Assembly (NCBI GenBank): GCA_963698775.1
Contig: CAVOSE010000075.1
Coordinates: forward strand, 7,885-71,884
Length of the DNA stretch: 64,000 bases
Origin: Thiohalocapsa sp963698775
Lineage (GTDB): Bacteria; Pseudomonadota; Gammaproteobacteria; Chromatiales; Chromatiaceae
Reading direction: 5' to 3'
How positions within the stretch are numbered: position 1 is the first letter of the stretch; each line of letters begins with the position of its first letter. The position numbers were made by a program, and so were the translations under genes. This document shows, in pieces, positions 25,939 to 36,612 of this stretch. The notes below the pieces were generated by a model. That model was not told the DNA's origin. It searched no databases and saw only the letters and a list, made by a program, of their open reading frames with translations.

Positions 25939-26898
25939 ATGCGATATCCGAATAGTATCTCGGCCACGTCTTGGGCCCAACATCGTGACCGACGCGGAAT
26001 GCAGCAGGGTTATAGCTCTGTGATTCTCCTGGTCATGATGATGGTCGCGATCTCCGCTGGCGGCTTGGGGTTTTGGTTGGGCAAGTATCGCTTGGCGCCC
26101 GCCGATACCGTTGCCGTGACCTCAGGCGAGGCGGGTTTCGCGGCGGGGGCTGAATTGCGGCAGCTGGTTGCGCAGCGCAGTGAAGTCGATGCCCACATCG
26201 ACGCGCTGGCGGTTCGTGTAGGGGAAATGCAGGCGGAAGTGCTTCGGGTCAACGCGCTCGGTCAGCGACTGGTCGAGATGGCGGGGCTCGACGGCGACGA
26301 ATTCGATTTCGTCAATCCCGCGCCGGCCGGCGGCCCCGACGATTCCACGCTGCGCTCAAGTCGATCCGACGAGGTAGCGCAGGATCTCGCTAAAGTCCTC
26401 GCCGAATTGGGTGATCGAAAACGTAAGCTGGTCTTGCTCGAGACGCTGATCATGGAGCGAGATCTGAAGAGCCACTCTGTCCCCGAAGGCTGGCCACTCG
26501 TGTCTGGTGGTGTAGTGACGTCCAAGTTCGGCTATCGTCGCCATCCCATCACAGGGCGGCGCAGTCTCCACATGGGTATTGACATCGCGGCGAAGCGGGG
26601 CTCCGACATTGTTGCCATGGCCGATGGCTTGGTCATTTTTTCCGGCCGCAAGAGCGGCTATGGCAACATTGTCGAAGTGCGTCACGCGAATGGTTTAGAG
26701 ACCCGCTACGCGCACAACCAGCGGAATTTGGCGAAGGAAGGTGATTTGGTCCGTAAGGGCGAGGTCATCGCGAAGCTAGGTTCTACCGGGCGATCCACAG
26801 GTCCGCACGTGCACTTCGAGGTGCGTCGAAACGGCGAAGCCGTTGATCCCATGCGGTATCTGGACTTGAGCAAGCCCTCTCGCGTCGCGCGTCTCTAA
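25939..26898 (+). CDS. M23 family peptidase with membrane anchor
   Basis: The 319-residue product has a basic N-terminus, a membrane span at about residues 28-50, a coiled coil at about 68-105 and a C-terminal LytM/M23 domain. The zinc ligands are present: SLHMGIDIA with His and Asp near 211 and 215, and GPHVHFEVR near 288-296. These enzymes cut peptidoglycan cross-bridges in the periplasm. Complete ligands argue for an active hydrolase rather than an EnvC-type activator. The gene upstream of secA is often of this kind in related bacteria. Confidence 0.9.
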   Translation: MRYPNSISATSWAQHRDRRGMQQGYSSVILLVMMMVAISAGGLGFWLGKYRLAPADTVAVTSGEAGFAAGAELRQLVAQRSEVDAHIDALAVRVGEMQAEVLRVNALGQRLVEMAGLDGDEFDFVNPAPAGGPDDSTLRSSRSDEVAQDLAKVLAELGDRKRKLVLLETLIMERDLKSHSVPEGWPLVSGGVVTSKFGYRRHPITGRRSLHMGIDIAAKRGSDIVAMADGLVIFSGRKSGYGNIVEVRHANGLETRYAHNQRNLAKEGDLVRKGEVIAKLGSTGRSTGPHVHFEVRRNGEAVDPMRYLDLSKPSRVARL

Positions 26899-27068
26899 GC
26901 CGCAGTCAGCGTGGCTGTCTTGACCACCACCAACTTAACCGATATCACCGTTTGTAGGCTGCGCCTTTCAAAGGAGCCGAGGCGACTGCAAATGCGGTGA
27001 CGTCCGTTCCTGATCGCCATGGTTAGATCGTGACAGCGAAGCAAGCCACGACCTCAACCTTACGCTAG

Positions 27069-27106
27069 AGCCCGACCAATGCGCGCTGCGCATGGTCGGG
27101 CTTTTC
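27069..27106 (+). terminator. Rho-independent terminator after the M23 peptidase gene
   Basis: AGCCCGACCA at 27069-27078 pairs with TGGTCGGGCT at 27093-27102; the inner GCGC segments can extend the stem. The 3' arm merges into TTTT. It lies between the peptidase gene and secA, about 56 bp before the secA ATG, and would isolate the two. Confidence 0.8.
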
Positions 27107-27162
27107 CGTTATCATGAGCGAATTTTTCAAAGCGCCAGAGGAGCCCGGAAGGGCAGGAAACA

Positions 27163-29997
<2,835 letters not shown>

Positions 29998-30003
29998 GGA
30001 TCA

Positions 30004-31230
30004 ATGACGACTTCGACAGCCCCCGGCGACGCATCGGGCGTCTGGAAGATTTCCGGTGTGCGCCTGGCCAGCCTTGCCGCTGGTATTCGTTATCGCGACC
30101 GCGACGACCTGCTCCTGATGGCGTTGCCGGAAGGGGCAACGACTGCGGCAACCTTTACTCGCAACGCCTTCTGCGCGGCGCCGGTCACGGTGGCCCGTGA
30201 GCACCTCGTCGGTGGTGCCGTACGCTATTTGTTGATCAACGCCGGTAACGCGAATGCCGGCACGGGCGCTCGTGGGCTGGCCGATGCCCGTGCCACCTGC
30301 GAAGCCTTGGCGCGGCTAGCCGGGTGTAAACCGGAGCAGGTGCTGCCTTTCTCCACCGGTGTCATCGGCGAATATCTGCCGATGGAACGCATCACCAGTC
30401 GTTTGCCCGCCGCGCTATCCGCGCTTGGCGAGCACGGCTGGGATACCGCGTCGCGTGCGATCATGACCACCGATACCGTTCCGAAGGTCGCCATGCGCCG
30501 CTTCATGGTGGACGGGCGCGAGGCCTCGATCCTCGGTATTGCGAAGGGCGCGGGCATGATCCGGCCGGATATGGCGACGATGTTGGCCTTTCTCGCCACC
30601 GACGCCGTGGTCGGTGCCGAAGTGCTGCAACACTGTTTAAGCTCCGCGGTCGAACAGTCCTTCAACTGCATCAGCATCGACGGCGATACGTCGACCAACG
30701 ACGCCTGCGTCTTGAGCGCGGCGGGGACCCTTGGCAATGCTCCGGTAACCTCGTTGCACGACCCGGCATACGCGGCGCTGGGGCAGGCCGTTAATGGCGT
30801 CTGTACCGACCTCGCCACTGCGATCGTGCGCGACGGTGAGGGCGCCACCAAACTGGTCAGTATCGAGATCAGCGAGGCAGGCAGCGTCTCGGAGGCGCGC
30901 GCGGTCGCGGATACGATCGCGCATTCTCCGTTGGTCAAGACGGCGCTCTTCGCCGCCGACCCCAACTGGGGTCGAATCCTGGCGGCAGTTGGCCGTGCTG
31001 GGGTGCGGGATCTCGACATCGATCGGATCAGCATCGCCCTTGACGATTGCCTGATCGTCTCCGGTGGCGGCCGTGATCCGTCTTACCAAGAATCCGCCGG
31101 TCGCCGCGTGATGGAGCAAGACAGCTTCGCCATTCGTGTGGCCCTGGGGCGAGGTGATGCGCAGGCCAGGGTGCTCACCTGTGATCTGTCCTACGACTAC
31201 GTGCGCATTAACGCTGAGTACCGCAGTTGA
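30004..31230 (+). CDS. argJ: Bifunctional ornithine acetyltransferase / N-acetylglutamate synthase ArgJ
   Basis: ArgJ recycles the acetyl group between N-acetylornithine and glutamate in arginine synthesis. The 408-residue product shows ARATCEALARLAG, FSTGVIGEYLPMERI, and KGAGMIRPDMATMLAF, which contains the autocleavage site: the Ala-Thr bond before Thr192 is cut and that threonine becomes the nucleophile. SIDGDTSTNDACVL and DPNWGRILAAVGRAG follow, both standard. The order secA-argJ-mutT recurs in pseudomonads and purple sulfur bacteria. Whether it also makes N-acetylglutamate from acetyl-CoA cannot be read from the sequence. Confidence 0.96.
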   Translation: MTTSTAPGDASGVWKISGVRLASLAAGIRYRDRDDLLLMALPEGATTAATFTRNAFCAAPVTVAREHLVGGAVRYLLINAGNANAGTGARGLADARATCEALARLAGCKPEQVLPFSTGVIGEYLPMERITSRLPAALSALGEHGWDTASRAIMTTDTVPKVAMRRFMVDGREASILGIAKGAGMIRPDMATMLAFLATDAVVGAEVLQHCLSSAVEQSFNCISIDGDTSTNDACVLSAAGTLGNAPVTSLHDPAYAALGQAVNGVCTDLATAIVRDGEGATKLVSIEISEAGSVSEARAVADTIAHSPLVKTALFAADPNWGRILAAVGRAGVRDLDIDRISIALDDCLIVSGGGRDPSYQESAGRRVMEQDSFAIRVALGRGDAQARVLTCDLSYDYVRINAEYRS

Positions 31231-31240
31231 GGACTTGGGG

Positions 31241-32206
31241 ATGTCGGGCGCAGCAGCGATGGAGAGGCCGTTGATCCATGTCGCGGCGGGTGCGGTTGTG
31301 GATCAAGACGGCCGAATCCTGATCGCGAAGCGCCCCGATCGTGCTCATCAGGGCGGGCTCTGGGAATTTCCCGGCGGTAAGTTGGAACCGGGGGAGCGAC
31401 CTTCTGACGGTCTGGCACGGGAGCTTTACGAAGAACTTGGTATCCGTATCGACCGCTGGCGGCCATTGATCCGCGTGCAGCATGACTATGGCGACCGCCG
31501 CGTCTTGTTGGACGTCTATCGTGTCGATGCCTACGTGGGCATTCCGCAGGGGCGAGAGGGCCAGCCGCTCGCATGGGTCGAGCCGGAGCAAATGGACTCG
31601 GCGCGATTTCCCGCGGCCGACCGGCCCATCATCAACGCCTTGCGACTGCCGAGCCTATACTTGATTACAGGCGACGATCCGGCGGATACGGAAGGCTTTC
31701 TCATGCGCCTCGCTCGAGCCCTCGATACCGGCATCGAATTGGTTCAACTGCGCGCCCACGGACTTTCCGATAGCGCCTATCGGCGCCTCGCACAGGCGGT
31801 TTATCCTCTTTGTCGCGAGGCGCGTGCGCGACTGCTGTTGAACCGCGCGCCTAACGTCGTGCGGGACCTGCCCTGCGATGGTGTGCATCTGGGCTCGGCG
31901 TTGTTAAGAGAGCTGCGGGAGCGGCCCTGCCCGACGCCGCATCTGGTCGGAGCCTCATGCCATAGCGCCGAGGAGTTGCGTCTAGCCGCCGGACTCGGTC
32001 TTGACTACGCCTTGTTGTCGCCTGTCGAGGCGACGTTGACTCATCCAGGGGCGACGACGCTGGGATGGTCGGGCTTTGCTGAACTGACCGCAATGGCTTG
32101 TCTACCTGTGTATGCCTTGGGCGGGCTCGGGCCCGCAGAGCGGGAGCGATGCTTCGAGCAAGGTGGCCAGGGAATTGCGGCGATCCGTGGTCTCTGGCCG
32201 GGCTGA
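31241..32206 (+). CDS. mutT: Nudix hydrolase (MutT-like) fused to a ThiE-like domain
   Basis: Residues about 7-135 form a Nudix domain with the box GGKLEPGERPSDGLARELYEELGI in the GX5EX7REUXEEXGU pattern, expected to hydrolyse 8-oxo-dGTP and so prevent mutations. Residues about 140-321 resemble thiamine-phosphate synthase, with LYLITGDD, ELVQLRAHGLSD, GVHLGSALL and YALLSPVEATLTHPG. This double-domain architecture is known downstream of argJ in gammaproteobacteria; the ThiE-like half has no proven role. Start at 31241 follows TTGGGG; 31259 is an alternative. An in-frame start at 31136 would overlap argJ deeply. Confidence 0.9.
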   Translation: MSGAAAMERPLIHVAAGAVVDQDGRILIAKRPDRAHQGGLWEFPGGKLEPGERPSDGLARELYEELGIRIDRWRPLIRVQHDYGDRRVLLDVYRVDAYVGIPQGREGQPLAWVEPEQMDSARFPAADRPIINALRLPSLYLITGDDPADTEGFLMRLARALDTGIELVQLRAHGLSDSAYRRLAQAVYPLCREARARLLLNRAPNVVRDLPCDGVHLGSALLRELRERPCPTPHLVGASCHSAEELRLAAGLGLDYALLSPVEATLTHPGATTLGWSGFAELTAMACLPVYALGGLGPAERERCFEQGGQGIAAIRGLWPG

Positions 32207-32216
32207 GCGCGACGAT

Positions 32217-32621
32217 TCACAGAAAGGCGATTGCCAGCAACAGGAGCAGGGCGCCTAGACCGATGAGGTCAAAGAAGCGTTCCCAGCGGTGATGGGAGCG
32301 ATGGAGGCGTTCGATCGATTCGGCCACCGCGGGGTCCTGCTGGAGTTCCGGATCGATAAAGATGCGCCGATGCGGCAGTTCGATCGCGTCGGCCGCGGCC
32401 ACCGCCGATGCTGCGGGACCCCGGTAGAGTCGTCGGTCGACGTCAACCAAGCGACGACGGAGTGCAGAGTGGAAATGCATGAGCGCCGCGTCCAGATCAT
32501 TGAAGCGGGCCGCGTACTTGAGGCTGTCGGGACGCTCTGGCGGCAGCGTTTCCATTCCGCTCAGCCGCAACACATCCGGATAAGCCGGATGTGTTTCGAT
32601 GGTCAGGTAGCCGCTGCGCAT
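32217..32621 (-). CDS. Conserved hypothetical protein with C-terminal membrane anchor
   Basis: The 134-residue product has a soluble, charged N-terminal part with RFNDLDAALMHFHSALRRRL near residues 39-58 and a C-terminal hydrophobic helix, FFDLIGLGALLLLLAIAFL, from about 115 to the end. It therefore looks tail-anchored in the inner membrane with the bulk in the cytoplasm. No domain is recognised. It is convergent with the Nudix gene (10 bp apart) and has codon use like its neighbours, so it is probably a real gene. Confidence 0.7.
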   Translation of the reverse strand: MRSGYLTIETHPAYPDVLRLSGMETLPPERPDSLKYAARFNDLDAALMHFHSALRRRLVDVDRRLYRGPAASAVAAADAIELPHRRIFIDPELQQDPAVAESIERLHRSHHRWERFFDLIGLGALLLLLAIAFL

Positions 32622-33157
32622 GGGGCCGCCCCCGGCGCGTGGTACATAGGCGCCACTTTACAAGAGCGCGTGTTCATGGCGCTGAGGTGATCGGCGCGCT
32701 GAGGTGATCGGCGAACGAGGTGGTTGTCGGACCTCAGGCATTTGGTTCCTGGCCGTGCGCGCTCACGCGAGCATCGAGCGCTTCGCGCAGTTCTATCCAT
32801 GCGACGCATGAGCTTACGCGGCAATTGGGCGTAACTCCCAGTTACAAATTCTGATCAGTTGCGCGACTTCTCGGGCGACTGGAGTGCGCTGAGCTGGCTC
32901 GAAGGCATGGCCGTTGGACCAAGACTTCTCGGCCTGATCAGCGTCTTGATGCAGCCCTTGGCGACACAACTCCCAGACAGCTTTTCTTTGATTCGGCGTC
33001 ATCTCGTCGGCCTCCAAAACAACAGGTTGGCCTGAGCAGCTTCGCTGTTGGTCTGTTTGTGGGTTCTGACTTCCCGAAGGAATATCAGTGTTTTAGCGTA
33101 TTCTTGTGGGCTTCGAGCAACATGTATGGAAGCAACATGTCTCTCCAATCCACATCC
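32622..33157. other. Sparse region with one doubtful small frame and a 17-bp tandem duplication
   Basis: GC content falls relative to the housekeeping blocks. A perfect 17-bp unit beginning GCGCTGAGG is present twice in tandem at 32679-32712. A minus-strand frame at 32814-33017 (67 codons, with MTPNQRKAVWELCRQGLH near its start) has fair codon use but no recognisable domain or strong ribosome binding site; it may be a fragment. Nothing else is supported. Confidence 0.5.
32814..33017 (-). CDS. Doubtful small hypothetical protein
   Basis: A 67-codon frame encodes a soluble peptide with two tryptophan-containing helical segments (AVWELCRQGL and AEKSWSNGHAF). There is a second ATG five codons in. 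No family is recognised. It sits alone in a sparse region between a membrane-anchored hypothetical protein and a degraded DUF2177 gene, and may be a remnant of something larger. Confidence 0.3.
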   Translation of the reverse strand: MEADEMTPNQRKAVWELCRQGLHQDADQAEKSWSNGHAFEPAQRTPVAREVAQLIRICNWELRPIAA

Positions 33158-33661
33158 TCAGCATAGCTCAGCCGCCTGAGTTGACAATTGGTAGTTTCCA
33201 TGTGGCGTATTCGAGACTTCCTCCGACGATGCCGTCCGCGGCGCCCGGAAGCCTCTGAATACCAGGTCGTATCGTTGTCTTGCGCCGCGCATCAATGTCG
33301 CCATGTTGGGTGAACTTGAGGCGATGCCGTATGCTGAGGCGCCCACCGCGCAGCACAATACGACGCCCCAGTCCGTGTCGACCAACACAATGCTCAGGGG
33401 CCAGTTAGGCAAGGTCGCCATGTTCGTCAATTCGTAGGTCATGTAGGTGAAGATACCGAAGGCGCCCGCGTGCAGAAGTGTCTTGAACAATGAACTCGAA
33501 CGTAATCCTGGGATCACCGCGAATAACAAGATGCCTGCGATATAGAGCGCGTAGAACACCATTGCAGCCGGCCAGTACACGTCTGCTGCCAGCAGGTGCC
33601 CGAGACGCGTCTGGTAGAACGCTTGCGCGGTGACGCCGAGCCAGAACATATCGACGGCCAA
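33158..33661 (-). CDS. DUF2177 family membrane protein, probably degraded at both ends
   Basis: The core matches DUF2177: DMFWLGVTAQAFYQTRLGHLLA, a second span around VFYALYIAGILLFAV, then YMTYELTNMATLPNWPLSIVLVDTDWGVVL. The family is a four-span inner-membrane protein of about 130 residues with unknown function. The N-terminal span continues upstream of the TTG at 33661 (KLHQYTALVFLAV), but no ATG/GTG starts it; an ACG at 33701-33703 occupies the expected start. The C-terminal 45 or so residues after the last span are hydrophilic and not family-like, as if a stop was lost. Likely a decaying gene. Confidence 0.62.
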   Translation of the reverse strand: MAVDMFWLGVTAQAFYQTRLGHLLAADVYWPAAMVFYALYIAGILLFAVIPGLRSSSLFKTLLHAGAFGIFTYMTYELTNMATLPNWPLSIVLVDTDWGVVLCCAVGASAYGIASSSPNMATLMRGARQRYDLVFRGFRAPRTASSEEVSNTPHGNYQLSTQAAELC

Positions 33662-33808
33662 GAAGACGAGTGCGGTGTATTGGTGGAGCTTGATGTAGAT
33701 CGTTGATTTGTTGAGGGTTTGGTATTTTTGGTCCGTCCTTTTTCGGCTGGTTAGTTGCCCTCGAACGAGCTGTAGGTCGTCGATTTAACCCAACATGGGA
33801 GCGTATCC

Positions 33809-34012
33809 TTGATATCACCGGGCCTCCATTACCTGAATCGTGATTGCCCCTGGTGCGGCGAGCCCCTCGAGATGACGATCGATTGCAGTGCCGGCGACCA
33901 GGACTACGTAGAGGATTGCCAAATCTGCTGCGCGCCAATCTTAGTGAGGGCGCGGTTGGTTCACTCCGCCGACGGCGTGCCAGACGTGTTCTTGTGTCGA
34001 GAGGGCGATTAG
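33809..34012 (+). CDS. CPXCG motif-containing cysteine-rich protein
   Basis: The small protein of about 67 residues has CPWCG near residues 13-17 and CQICC near 37-41, four cysteines able to bind one zinc. Between them is ITDCSAGDQDYVEDC-like sequence (TIDCSAGDQDYVEDCQIC), the family hallmark. Function is unknown; the family is widespread in gammaproteobacteria. The likely start is TTG at 33809, since an upstream ATG is out of frame; codons just before the first cysteine pair could also serve. It diverges from the DUF2177 gene. Confidence 0.78.
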   Translation: MISPGLHYLNRDCPWCGEPLEMTIDCSAGDQDYVEDCQICCAPILVRARLVHSADGVPDVFLCREGD

Positions 34013-34400
34013 TTGCAGCGCATCCGGTGCCTCCGCGGATTCTTTATCCGGGGCGGCGATGGGAAACATGTACGCGGAGTGAGTAAGCACACCTTGACTT
34101 TTTATTTATTCGGATTAAATTACCCGCCCAGCGATCAGTTTCTAATGGCAGGCTGATCGGCTGGTACCGGAAGGTGACATACCGTCGTCGTTGCAGCGCA
34201 GGCAGGAGCTGTTCTGGTTGAACGCCTTGCCCGTTCGCCGTTCGATCGGTGAAGAGTTTGCGCCGATGCCATCGTATCGCGCTGACGCTGCCGGAAGTAT
34301 GATGACGACGAACCTGTTGGTCCACCGTCCCCGGTCTGTTCCCTCTTTTCCCGCAGCGGCACCGCCGCTGTACTTCATTTTTTGTTGCCGGGAGGCACGT
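34013..34400. other. Upstream region of the H-NS-like gene
   Basis: AT-rich around 34090-34130. TTGACT at 34094-34099 and TAAATT at 34116-34121 are 16 bp apart and form a plausible promoter, leaving a leader of nearly 280 nt before the H-NS-like ATG. Such long AT-rich leaders are common in front of self-regulated nucleoid proteins, but that is inference. No convincing gene is seen; an in-frame upstream extension of the H-NS frame lacks family sequence. Confidence 0.4.
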
Positions 34401-34802
34401 ATGGAATATCAGAATCTCAGTGTCGAAGAACTGCAGAGCCAACTTCAGCAGGTAGAGCAGAGCCGCTCTGACCTCGAAAAGGCGTTGTATCAGCGTTGGC
34501 ATGAGGCCAAATCAGAATTGGCTCAAGAGATCAGGGAAATGATCGACCAGCGAGGCTACGAAGTTGAGGAAATTGCGGAGCTCATCTTGCCTCGCCGGCG
34601 TCGTGCAGGCGCTGCGAAGAAGGGTGGGAGCAATAGAAGCTACACCCGCTATGTCGACCCGGAAAATTCCGACAACATCTACGTCCGTGGCGTACTCCCT
34701 CGCTGGATGAAGGAGAAAATGACGGCCCAAGGTTACGACCCCTCCGTCAAAGCCGACCGGGAGGCCTTCAAGTCCAGCTACTTACAGGCTGTTCAGGACT
34801 GA
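34401..34802 (+). CDS. H-NS family nucleoid-associated protein, variant DNA-binding motif
   Basis: The product is 133 residues from the ATG at 34401, which follows GGGAGG. Residues about 5-62 form an oligomerisation coiled coil (LSVEELQSQLQQVEQSRSDL). A basic linker RRRRAGAAKKGG follows. The C-terminal domain reads YVDPENSDNIYVRGVLPRWM, aligning with the H-NS pattern P-NP--TW-GRG--P-W, except that the usual GRGR/QGR core is YVRGV. H-NS proteins bind AT-rich, curved DNA and silence acquired genes. The altered core may change its binding preference. The gene sits in a low-density accessory stretch. Confidence 0.82.
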   Translation: MEYQNLSVEELQSQLQQVEQSRSDLEKALYQRWHEAKSELAQEIREMIDQRGYEVEEIAELILPRRRRAGAAKKGGSNRSYTRYVDPENSDNIYVRGVLPRWMKEKMTAQGYDPSVKADREAFKSSYLQAVQD

Positions 34803-35125
34803 GAGGGCTGTCGGCACGCAGTGACGCCACGGGGCTTTCGCGGGAATGGCGGTGTTGGAAATCACCGTGAGACGTGGCACTCGAAAAACTCCGATCGCGT
34901 CGGTCTCGTGGCGCCATCCTCTTGCGCCTTGAGGCGATGTCTGTCAAATCGCATACCAGCTGACTTGTCTTGACGCCCGCCGTCTGTGTCGCGCCGGCAG
35001 TCACATAGCTCGGCTATGCTCCTGCTGGTGCGCCTTGAAGGCGAACCTCAATCCGGCGTCATCGGGTACTAGATTCTCCGGCAATCGCCTAAATCAGGCG
35101 GGATTCAGTCATTGCGTGCCTCGCA
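34803..35125. other. Gene-free spacer with an imperfect long hairpin
   Basis: No open frame here has coding character. An imperfect inverted repeat spans 34991-35033: the arms meet at CATAGC (35004-35009) and GCTATG (35013-35018) around a TCG loop, with outer segments GCGCCGGCAG and CTGCTGGTGCGC also pairing. There is no T-run, so it is more like a dispersed palindromic element than a terminator. Two copies of a CTTGA(C/A)GCC-like motif flank it. Confidence 0.55.
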
Positions 35126-35938
35126 TTAGCCTCTTGTGGCGTTGATTCGGTCGCTCAAAATCTCCGCGAGCAGCGGGTGCTCACCGATCAAGGGCGACAT
35201 CACCGCGCGGGCCCCTGGATGGCTCTCCATCACTTCACGTGCAATGCCTTCAATATCTCCGCCTGCTCCCGCGTGTCGTCCCGGAGAAATGAACTGCATC
35301 GCTAGAATGATCAGTTCTCCATTCCGGGCCGCAGCAGCCAGAACGTCCCCGAGCAGCTCTCCGTTGAAATCATATTCACGGCCAGCGCGGCGTTCCATGA
35401 CCGCTTGCGTGACTGGCGCAAGGCCGATGAACCGCTGTGCCAGCCGGTGCGCGAGCCATTGCCGTACGGCGGTCACAGCCGGTACCGGTGACCCGTGATC
35501 GACGAGTAGGATTCGGTTCGGGGTCCTGTGCTCTGCTTGCATTGTCGTACGGACGTTTGCCTCCAGGATATCGACTAGACGAGGCTCGCCCGACGGCAGT
35601 GGACACAGCGCTGGGGCTACGCGAAAGTCGAATGGTCCAGCGATCGCTTCAATTCGCGCGGCAATTTCTGGCAGGAATACGTCGATCGCTCGGCTACGAC
35701 CAAAGAACAAGGGTACGACGACGAAGTTCCGTACGCCAAGTTCGATCTGCCGTTGTAAAAATGGCTCCAGGGTTTCCGCCGGTCGTCCGTCTAGTTGCTC
35801 TGGCGGAATGCTGGACGAATGGAGCAACGAGACCGGGTGCACGACCTCGCCGTCGCGGCGTGTCATTGCGGCGGCGAGCCGCCGAAGATTCTTTGTGGCC
35901 TCTGGCCGTTTCGAGCCATTGTCGAGCAGGATGATCAT
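35126..35938 (-). CDS. CbiX/SirB-like chelatase family protein
   Basis: The 270-residue product consists of two halves of the type II chelatase fold. The first half starts IILLDNGSKRPEATKNL, the second has ILLVDHGSPVPAVTAVRQWL near residues 142-162. In sirohydrochlorin or cobalt chelatases the corresponding HGS motif holds the metal-binding histidine; here the first copy has Asn in place of His and the second keeps it. PLFFGRSRAIDVFLPE and DFNGELLGDVLA are further family features. It probably handles tetrapyrrole or metal, but chelatase activity is not assured. Its ATG overlaps the stop of the SOUL gene (ATGA, 35935-35938). Confidence 0.8.
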   Translation of the reverse strand: MIILLDNGSKRPEATKNLRRLAAAMTRRDGEVVHPVSLLHSSSIPPEQLDGRPAETLEPFLQRQIELGVRNFVVVPLFFGRSRAIDVFLPEIAARIEAIAGPFDFRVAPALCPLPSGEPRLVDILEANVRTTMQAEHRTPNRILLVDHGSPVPAVTAVRQWLAHRLAQRFIGLAPVTQAVMERRAGREYDFNGELLGDVLAAAARNGELIILAMQFISPGRHAGAGGDIEGIAREVMESHPGARAVMSPLIGEHPLLAEILSDRINATRG

Positions 35939-36612
35939 TGGTCTTTCCAGTTCGAGGCGACGTCGATCAGCACCTCATTGCGCCGCAGGAAGCCAGGCGT
36001 AAACGGATCGTTGTAATACGCATAGGTCGGTTCAGCAGCGGGCCGCAGTTCGCGGTTGGCCATCCATTCTCTTAGCGCCTGCTCCCGTTCGGCAATGAGG
36101 GCATCAGTAGTCCTGCCGCTGAAGCGAACTGCCGCGACCCGCCTCGCGGCGAGTTCGCTCAGCCGTACGTCGTCGCTCGCGGGGGCTGGCAGCTCCGCGA
36201 GGCGGTATTGTGCAGGCATGATGAAGCGTACGGCCCAGGCATCGCCCTCGGTGCGCCGTTGCGTCACTGGGGCGGTCATGGCGATGCGTGCGTCTGGTGC
36301 AAGCGCCTGCTGCACCACCGGTGCTGTCATCGCGATGCGCTCGCCTCCCACCTCAACGTCGTCAGCGCGTTCCTTGGCAAAGATGTAGCGGGCCAGGGGG
36401 CCAAACCCTGCGCTCAAGCCCTGCTGTCGGTTGCCTTTGCGCTGGACCTCCGCGACCACCAGTGCCGGGTAGTCCCGCAACTCGAACTCACGATCCTGTT
36501 CGACCAGGGTGTAGGCGGGCTGCTCCACGTTTTGGATGACGTAGACGAATACCAGCACGCCGCCGATCGCGAGCAACGCAAGGCCTGCTAACGAAAACAA
36601 CAGGAGCTTCAA
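35935..36612 (-). CDS. SOUL family haem-binding protein, membrane anchored
   Basis: From the TTG at 36612 the product has 225 residues: an N-terminal membrane anchor (LLLFSLAGLALLAIGGVLVF) and a SOUL domain from about residue 35, with YTLVEQDREFELRDYPALVVAEV, FGPLARYIFAKE, AMTAPVVQQ, and RFIMPAQY. SOUL/HBP proteins bind haem or porphyrins. The TTG start is chosen because it overlaps the upstream stop (TTGA, 36609-36612) and places the anchor at the N-terminus; longer frames run inside the neighbouring gene. It lies between a propeller protein and a CbiX-like chelatase, suggesting a haem/tetrapyrrole role. Confidence 0.83.
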   Translation of the reverse strand: MKLLLFSLAGLALLAIGGVLVFVYVIQNVEQPAYTLVEQDREFELRDYPALVVAEVQRKGNRQQGLSAGFGPLARYIFAKERADDVEVGGERIAMTAPVVQQALAPDARIAMTAPVTQRRTEGDAWAVRFIMPAQYRLAELPAPASDDVRLSELAARRVAAVRFSGRTTDALIAEREQALREWMANRELRPAAEPTYAYYNDPFTPGFLRRNEVLIDVASNWKDQ

